This document shows positions 35,301-44,300 of a DNA stretch of 64,000 bases, piece after piece. The position numbers and the translations under genes are program-made. The stretch is from Vibrio lentus (lineage in GTDB: Bacteria > Pseudomonadota > Gammaproteobacteria > Enterobacterales > Vibrionaceae): assembly GCF_030409755.1 (NCBI RefSeq), contig NZ_JAUFQE010000001.1, positions 558,001-622,000 of the forward strand, in the 5' to 3' direction. How positions within the stretch are numbered: position 1 is the first letter of the stretch; every line of letters begins with the position of its first letter. The notes beneath the pieces were generated by a model that saw only the letters and a program-made list of their open reading frames with translations, did not search any database and had not been told where the DNA came from.

Positions 35301-38300
35301 CCGCCGCTGCGTGCGTCGGGTTAATCGACGTTTGGCTGTCGTCCACCGTTGGCTTAGTTTGCGTCAACGTAAATGTCGTCCCCGCTTCTTTTGCCGGCGC
35401 CTCCAAGTCGTTAGTCCCGTTCACCGTCACCGCAATGGTGCCGTCTTTAAGACCAGAGACGTCTAACGTCGCGTTCCATTTACCCAATGCAGCCACTGTC
35501 GTGGTTTGCGTGACTTCTTTATTGTCCGTATCGACCGCTTTGATGGTCAATGTGTCGGTGGTTTCGAAGCGTGTGCTATTACCACTGACTGCAACGCTTG
35601 CAGCGCCCGCTTCGTTAACATCACTGATAGCTTCAACGGTTAAGGTTGGGGTCATCGCTAGCGCTTTGCTAGAAGTGAATGCCTCACCGGTATTGCCCGT
35701 TGCATCACTAAAGCCTTGCAGCGTTAACGCCACACTCTTCACCGAATCCGCAACCGACGCTACTTCTGCTGTACCCACCCATTGGGTTTGAGTATCCGAT
35801 TGTGCTGTCCAGTTGATCGCCGCTGTACCCAGCGTCGAACCGATTGGCGTTGTGACGCCTTTGTCGAATGTAGCGGTAATTGTCACGCTCTCACCCGCCG
35901 CTGCGTGCGTCGGGTTAATCGACGTTTGGCTGTCGTCCACCGTTGGCTTAGTTTGCGTCAACGTAAATGTCGTCCCCGCTTCTTTTGCCGGCGCCTCCAA
36001 GTCGTTAATCCCGTTCACCGTCACCGCAATGGTGCCGTCTTTAAGACCAGAGACGTCTAACGTCGCGTTCCATTTACCCAATGCAGCCACTGTCGTGGTT
36101 TGCGTGACTTCTTTATTGTCCGTATCGACCGCTTTGATGGTCAATGTGTCGGTGGTTTCGAAGCGTGTGCTATTACCACTGACTGCAACGCTTGCAGCGC
36201 CCGCTTCGTTAACATCACTGATAGCTTCAACGGTTAAGGTTGGGGTCATCGCTAGCGCTTTGCTAGAAGTGAATGCCTCACCGGTATTACCTGTTGCATC
36301 ACTAAAGCCTTGCAGCGTTAACGCCACACTCTTCACCGAATCCGCAACCGACGCTACTTCTGCTGTACCCACCCATTGGGTTTGAGTACCCGATTGTGCT
36401 GTCCAGTTGATCGCCGCTGTACCCAGCGTCGAACCCGTTGGCGTTGTGACGCCTTTGTCGAATGTAGCGGTAATTGTCACGCTCTCACCCGCCGCTGCGT
36501 GCGTCGGGTTAACCGACGTTTGGCTGTCGTCCACCGTTGGCTTAGTTTGCGTCAACGTAAATGTCGTCCCCGCTTCTTTTGCCGGCGCCTCCAAGTCGTT
36601 AGTCCCGTTCACCGTCACCGCAATGGTGCCGTCTTTAAGACCAGAGACGTCTAACGTCGCGTTCCATTTACCCAATGCAGCCACTGTCGTGGTTTGCGTG
36701 ACTTCTTTATTGTCCGTATCGACCGCTTTGATGGTCAATGTGTCGGTGGTTTCGAAGCGTGTGCTATTACCACTGACTGCAACGCTTGCAGCGCCCGCTT
36801 CGTTAACATCACTGATAGCTTCAACGGTTAAGGTTGGGGTCATCGCTAGCGCTTTGCTAGAAGTGAATGCCTCACCGGTATTGCCCGTTGCATCACTAAA
36901 GCCTTGCAGCGTTAACGCCACACTCTTCACCGAATCCGCAACCGACGCTACTTCTGCTGTACCCACCCATTGGGTTTGAGTACCCGATTGTGCTACCCAG
37001 TTGATCGCCGCTGTACCCAGCGTCGAACCCGTTGGCGTTGTGACGCCTTTGTCGAATGTAGCGGTAATTGTCACGCTCTCACCCGCCGCTGCGTGCGTCG
37101 GGTTAACCGACGTTTGGCTGTCGTCCACCGTTGGCTTAGTTTGCGTCAACGTAAATGTCGTCCCCGCTTCTTTTGCCGGCGCCTCCAAGTCGTTAGTCCC
37201 GTTCACCGTCACCGCAATGGTGCCGTCTTTAAGACCAGAGACGTCTAACGTCGCGTTCCATTTACCCAATGCAGCCACTGTCGTGGTTTGCGTGACTTCT
37301 TTATTGTCCGTATCGACCGCTTTGATGGTCAATGTGTCGGTGGTTTCGAAGTGTGTGCTATTACCACTGACTGCAACGCTTGCAGCGCCCGCTTCGTTAA
37401 CATCACTGATAGCTTCAACGGTTAAGGTTGGGGTCATCGCTAGCGCTTTGCTAGAAGTGAATGCCTCACCGGTATTGCCCGTTGCATCACTAAAGCCTTG
37501 CAGCGTTAACGCCACACTCTTCACCGAATCCGCAACCGACGCTACTTCTGCTGTACCCACCCATTGGGTTTGAGTACCCGATTGTGCTGTCCAGTTGATC
37601 GCCGCTGTACCCAGCGTCGAACCCGTTGGCGTTGTGACGCCTTTGTCGAATGTAGCGGTAATTGTCACGCTCTCACCCGCCGCTGCGTGCGTCGGGTTAA
37701 TCGACGTTTGGCTGTCGTCCACCGTTGGCTTAGTTTGTGTCAGCGTAAATGTCGTCTCCGCTTCTGCTGCTGGCGCATTCAACTTGTTTGTTCCGTTAAC
37801 CGTCACTCTAATGGTGCCATCTTTAAGACCAGACACGTCGAGCTTTGAACTCCAATCACCGTCAGCGTTTGGATTTGGATTTGGGTTTACGGTTACTTCG
37901 CTCCCTTCCGAGTCCCTTGCCTTAATCGTAAAACTATCACCGATTTCAAAGCGTTTACTGCCGCCACTGACTGTAACGTTAGCAACACCCTCTCCGTTAA
38001 CATCACTGATAGCTTCAACAGTTAACGTTGGCGTGATTGGCAATTCATATGACGTGTTATCCTCGCCCACATTGCCTACTAGGTCTTTATATTGACTCAC
38101 CACTAGGTCAACACCGAGTTCTGGTACGTCTGGGACATTCACGGTTCCGGTCCAAACTTTCTTATTTTCAGTATCAGAAATCATAGTAATATTGTTCGCG
38201 CCTAATGTAGCCTTGGCCTCTTGCAACTCTTTGTCAAACTTAAGCTCAACTTGAACATCCTTACCGATTTCTTGATAAGTAGGATCAAACGTCACTTTGG

Positions 38301-41300
38301 TCAGCGTTGGCAGTACACCCTCGACCCCCATAACCAAACTATCCCCTGTTCCGGGGATAGTATTTACGCTTTCGTAACTATTATCACCGACCCGTATGGT
38401 TATGTTTTTATCTTGTTTTTCAGGAGCTATGTAATTGACCGTCCAAGTTATGTTGTCTGTTGTACTCCATGATGCTTGCTTCAGCTCGCCTGTATCATTA
38501 CCATCACTTGCTTGAATCTCTACATCTGAAAATTCAAATTGATTAACCTCTTCAGTGAAGGTAAACAAAAGTGGAATTTCGACTCCACCAGCCAAAGGCA
38601 TTGATGCTGCCGTTGATATTGTTAGCTCTGGAATACTTGCTGCTTCAACTTTTGTATTTAGTGACTTTTCGGTCTTGTGTTTAACTAAGTCGTCTGCTGT
38701 TACCGTTATTAGATAATCGCCAGGAGATAAAAGATAACGTATCAAGTAAGGGTCACCGTCTTTGATTGGTTCTTCAATTAACTGTGGGTTTACCGGGGCA
38801 TCGGTACCGTTGTTTGCAGTAGAATTAACACTGCTTAGATTTTTATCGAAGACGTATGCTCTTACATCCAAATAATATTGCCCTTCCTCCGGAATCATCG
38901 AATCCTGAGTACTGGTGATACTTGAAATGACCGGAGCTTGGTAATCAACAATGGACGCAATGCCTTTAGAATCGTAAGTCTTATTGAGCACATTAACGTC
39001 GGTTATGACTCGCCCGATAGAATCGGTTACGGTTACTTTTTGCCTATACTCAGCTTGAGCATCGATATCAAATGTCATCGTATCTGAAGCTGTTGAAGAG
39101 GCTATTTTTCCAGAAAACTTAATTGTGCTACCTGAAGCTGGAACCAAATCTATAGAATAGGAAGCAGCTTTTACATCCTCTCCCTCATCAGAAGTAATGG
39201 TGAACGCTTGGCTTTCATTGGTAAAAGCAAGCTTATCCCCTTGTAAACTTGTTATTCCATCAAAAGCCAAATCAATAGTTGGTACCCTAATGTCAATATC
39301 AATCGTTTTGTTTTGAGTCCAACCTACATTGTCAGTTGCTTCGACATTGACTCGTATCGAATTCAATCCCTGTAACTCAGTTTTCGGAAGATCAAAATAG
39401 AGATGCGAATTGTCGGGAATGTTATCTTTATCGAAGACATGCTTAGGATTGCTTAACGTGTATTTAACGCTTGCAATTCCACTCCCTTCATCCCAAACCG
39501 AAAACTGGAATCTAACCAAGTTAGCATCGTCCGGAGATTCATTGAGGGTAACTGTATCGTCAATATTTGGAACGCTATTATCGACCGTTACACGGACTTC
39601 ATCGCTCTTTGATTCACCCCATACATCAATAATTTGTATTCGCGGCTCAATTTTTTTGCCATCAAGTTTGTCACCTAATGGCGCGGTAAACGTAGAGCAA
39701 GAATAGTCATCCTCGCACTTAATGAAAGAAGGGCTAAAGTTCTCTGGGTTATCATTTAGATTGTATGAAGCATCATCTAGAGTCACGACGATATTTTCCA
39801 GATCATCATTTTGTCCGACCTTTACCTTGAAATTCATTTCAAGAGTCTCACCTCGAATAAAAGTATTTTCAGCAGGGCTGGTAATGGCGATTTCTAAATC
39901 GCCCCGGGCTGGAAGCAATAATTCTAACGCATGATCCGAACCCAAGTTTCCGGCGATATCAGACAAGTTCTTAATCGTGTATAAATGCTGCAACGCCCCT
40001 GGATAGAGGATATCGGCATACAAACCTGTATACGAACAGGTCGTTATACCCAATTTCGTGCTACAGCTATTTGGTTTAAAAGACTTGTTGAATCGGTTTC
40101 TTATTAATAATGGCTCATTACCATCACTAATATCCACACCAGAAAGATTGTCTTTGAAGCTCAATGTTAAGCTCAAAATTTTCTCACCTTTGTCGTTCAA
40201 ACCAACGTCATTACCAGTAAATTGATATGTGTCCTGTTCAACCGTTGGGACATCGATATCCATCATATTAAAGCTGAACTTATTAACAGTTTCAGTGCCA
40301 TTCGTTCCGACTGTTTTAGTTATCAAAACCACAGGTGAAACAGACATATTCACATCAGTTGTAACGCTACACTTATAATTCTCTTGAGGATTAGTTATAA
40401 CACCTGAATAAGCATAGTTTGGACCATCTTCCGGTACACCTTCTGATGTGTAATTTTCTCTTACCCAACATTCTAATGTTCTCGCTTTTACCTCACCCAC
40501 AGGGTCAAATTCAACATTAAGGGTACTTCCCGATATATGACTTTGGAAGTCAGTCGGTTTTGCGATTGACAGAGCTACGCCTTGACGTTGCACATTGATA
40601 CTTGCTGACCTTGTTGCAGACGGCCTTTCTTGTTCTGAGTTATAGCGAACATTATTATAAACTTTGAATTCCAGCTGATAGGCTCCGTCTTCCGTTAGAT
40701 CGGCCTCTGTCAACCTAGCTTCCCATAAGCCGTCTTTCTGAGAAAATGAGATGTTGTTGGTTTGTTCACCATATTTATAAGTACCTTCAACTAGCGGGAT
40801 CCCGCTTTCGTCTTCGGCAGCAATACTGATAATTACAGGTTCACTACGAGTAATTTGTATCTGGCCACCAGCAGAAGAAACTGGTGTGCCACCTTCATAT
40901 GTGAAAGTAACCGATTTAATCGTGGGCTTTGAGTTTTGAACTTTAACCACATAATCTACGCTTGTCGTATTCCCTCTAATGTCGGAACCACCTAATCTGA
41001 TTGTGCGAGTCGCACTATCGACATAGTTTTCGCCTCCTAAAGGGATCTTCATTTCATCACCAACTAAGGTGCTTGCATCAGAGGGGTTTTCTTTAAAAGT
41101 CCAATACTCTAATGTTTCTTTGTTAACACCCTCTGACGAAGGTGTTCCCCTGTCATTTAAATCTTGAGCAGAAAGGTTGAATACATAATTACCAAGATAG
41201 AAACTTTCCGGATCAAACCCATTTAACTTTAATGATGGACCTTCACGATCTAACAGAATAGTTCTTATTTCCGTTTCAGATTCAAATCCATATTCGTCTA

Positions 41301-44300
41301 CAGCTTTAAGGTACAGATTAGCCTTTTTGTCTTCCCCAATTACGATAGCGTCACTTTGTGTTTCTGTAATTACGATATCAAAAGGCTGCGTTGGATCTTT
41401 GGGGTCAATTGAACGTATTGCAGTTGCTTGACCTTGTTGCCAAAGTTCAACTTTAGATACGTCAGAATCGTCAGATACTGACGTAATCTTCACTGTAAAA
41501 TTGGTACCAAGAACATAGCTTTCACCGGAGTTTGTATCTATTACCCACGGGTCAGCAAGTTCAATTACTGGCCCCTTATTATCGACTAAGAATTCAAATT
41601 CACCACTGTGTGTACCCAATGGAAAAGAGCTGTCTGTTGCTGTTACGTAGAAAAAGTTTTTCTCATTATATTTAAATGCATCTGCAACTAGTCTCACCTC
41701 TACATTAGGCTGAATACCAAAGAGATACGGTTCAGTACTCTCTTCAGGTTCGGTTTCGTACTGTTGTAAAGTGAAACGCCTTCCAGACTCTGGCTTCATT
41801 TCGACTTTAACCAAGCTTCCAGGGCTTAAACTCCAAGTAATATCAGGAACCCAACTTGAGTTACCACCCAGATGGTTGGCAATTTTAGATCCGTTTACTA
41901 CCGGACCTTTTGAATCAAGTAATACACTAAATTGAGGAGCATTGGTCGTCTGACGGTTAACTATATTAGACAAATTGTCTTCAGCACTCACATATACAGT
42001 CCAATTACCATCTTTTGGACTAAGAATATTATCTTCTGCGCTACATTTTTCTCCAGAGCATAGTTTCACCTTAAAATATTTTTCTTCATTACTTGAAAAA
42101 CGGTTCGGAGCATAACTATTGCTTTCTCCTGTGGCCGCGTTATAGAAAGTTAGGCCGCGCTTATCCAACTTATCCCCTACAGGATCATCAATTGTAAAAG
42201 TGAGTTCTTGGTTATAATTGGTGTTCAGGTAGACGCCCTCTTCGACCGGGTTATCGTCACCACCGATCGGGGGAGTGTAAGTGACCAAAGGATAATCATT
42301 ATCGATATATAAGGTTTCTATATGGGGATCTTCCCCATTGTAACCATAGCTATTTCCATGCTCGTCCATTGCACTCGTTATAAGCTCAAACTTGTCAATA
42401 CCTGTGAGATTTGACGACTCAGTATCAAGGGTAAATAGATACTCTTTTTTATAACTATCACCACCTGACTCTCGAATATTCAGGTCAATTGGAGTTCCCG
42501 TATTCGGTTCAGTTTTTTCATACCACATAGTAACAAATGATGGCTGACTGCCTTCTTCTACTACAATGCCAGATGGATCTTCCAAAAGAATCTGCGAATT
42601 TAAAACACCAGCAACGTAACGTTTATTTCCAACCCATGTTTCTCGGCCATTTTCGATACTTAGCGAAGGTTGAGGCGGTGATTGATCAATACTTTCGACA
42701 TCACCGTCTATGATCTGTTCGCCATCTAGGCTTGGGTTAGCCATTGATATCTGATCGGCGTATCGCTGAGCTAGGTTAGCTGTAACACCATACTTTTCAG
42801 TCATAATGTTATAGTACGATTGCGCTAAGTCATTACGGTAAGACTTTGAGCTAAATTCATATGAATCTAGAACTATTTTTTTACCCCCACTACCAATACC
42901 GTTAGCTTGGCCATCGTACTGCAAGTCATCATAAATAGCGGAAGCAAAATCAACAGAGTTACTTAGTAGCATATTGTTTACTTGGGTAATGTCGTAAATC
43001 GCTTCTACTAAAAACCTATGAATGTAATTATTTGGCAGTTTTTCCGGAATAGCACCTTTCAACATTTCATTCGTCGCATACGAAACGATCGTTGGGTCGA
43101 AACCAAAGAATGAGTCACTTCCACCAGCGAGAGCATATTCTACGTCGTCTAAAATTCGTGCGGCATTCTCAGGGGTCTTGTTTCCAGCTTCAACTTGATT
43201 CCATTGAGAGTCAAACAGTCCGGTCTGGTATGTTGCTAGCTCGGTAATATAAAAAGTTTTAGAACCATTTAGTTTGAAGTAAGCTCCTATATTCGCGCTA
43301 TTTAAGTTCACTTGTTCTGATTGTGTACCCGGATCACTTTCCCACTTGTAGTAATGCGGTTGTGTATTACCATCAATACCGATTAGCCGCACTCGCATAA
43401 AGTCGTAGTTAACTACATCGGTTGTTGTTTCACACCCAGCAACATCTAGTGCTTTATTTGTTCCATCACTTTCTAAGTGTTGAATAGTGGTACATCTTCC
43501 TAACGAGGTAAACTCCCCCTTCGAGTTTAACCCCTCCAATTGCACACTAGCCCCGATAAATGGAGTAACAATCGTCATTGTCGGTAAGTCGAAACTACTA
43601 CGAAAATATACCTCTTGCTCAGCACTTTCATTTTCAGACTCGTCAATAGTTTGAATCACTAGTTTTTGACTGCTGTTCTCGGATGTAGAATCGAAGTTGT
43701 CACCAAGTATCTCTTTTACAAAAGGAACATAATAGATGACCTCATTTACGTGCCCTTCAGTATCAGAGATAGTTTCGTGGGGTATTTTAGCGGCAGAGGC
43801 TACGGTATCGGTCACCTTCTGAAGCGCGTAGTTGTTATCATTATTTGGGCTTACTAAATACTTAACAACTAGCTTAAGTTTGTCGGCACTAGATCCTAAC
43901 CCCGTATCTCCATTGCCATCTGAAACTCTGACACGAACATATGGAATTTTGTTATCTTTGAGGTGGTTGACATTAAAGTCACTGAAATCAACACCTGGAA
44001 TTGAGCTTAAAATCCCCTTACTCGCGTAAATGTAATCAATCTTCAAATAATCACGAGTGGATTGAACCGTTTCTGATGTGTAGGTATCTTGCGTATAAAC
44101 ATCTTCTTTAGATACTCGCTCCCCATCAACACTAACGTTGATATAATTCATTGGAGCATTCTTTGGATAGCTAATTACTTGCTCCGGAGCTTGATCATCC
44201 TTAGTTACTGTATGTGGCTCTATTCCTACATTCCCTTGCGTATCTGTCGCCGTAATTTCAAATGAAGTTGTTGATGATGAAAAGTCCGCTGCAGGATAGC

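Noticed and set aside
32744..37737. CRISPR-like regular array
   Set aside because: The unit is 594 bp of coding sequence with no short repeat and unique spacer pattern.
32843..38095. Regularly spaced plus-strand open frames of 190 and 92 codons across the repeat array
   Set aside because: They are antisense images of the 594-bp repeat of the giant lipoprotein gene. Each copy reproduces the same open frame, so conservation is not independent evidence of coding; no ribosome sites fit.
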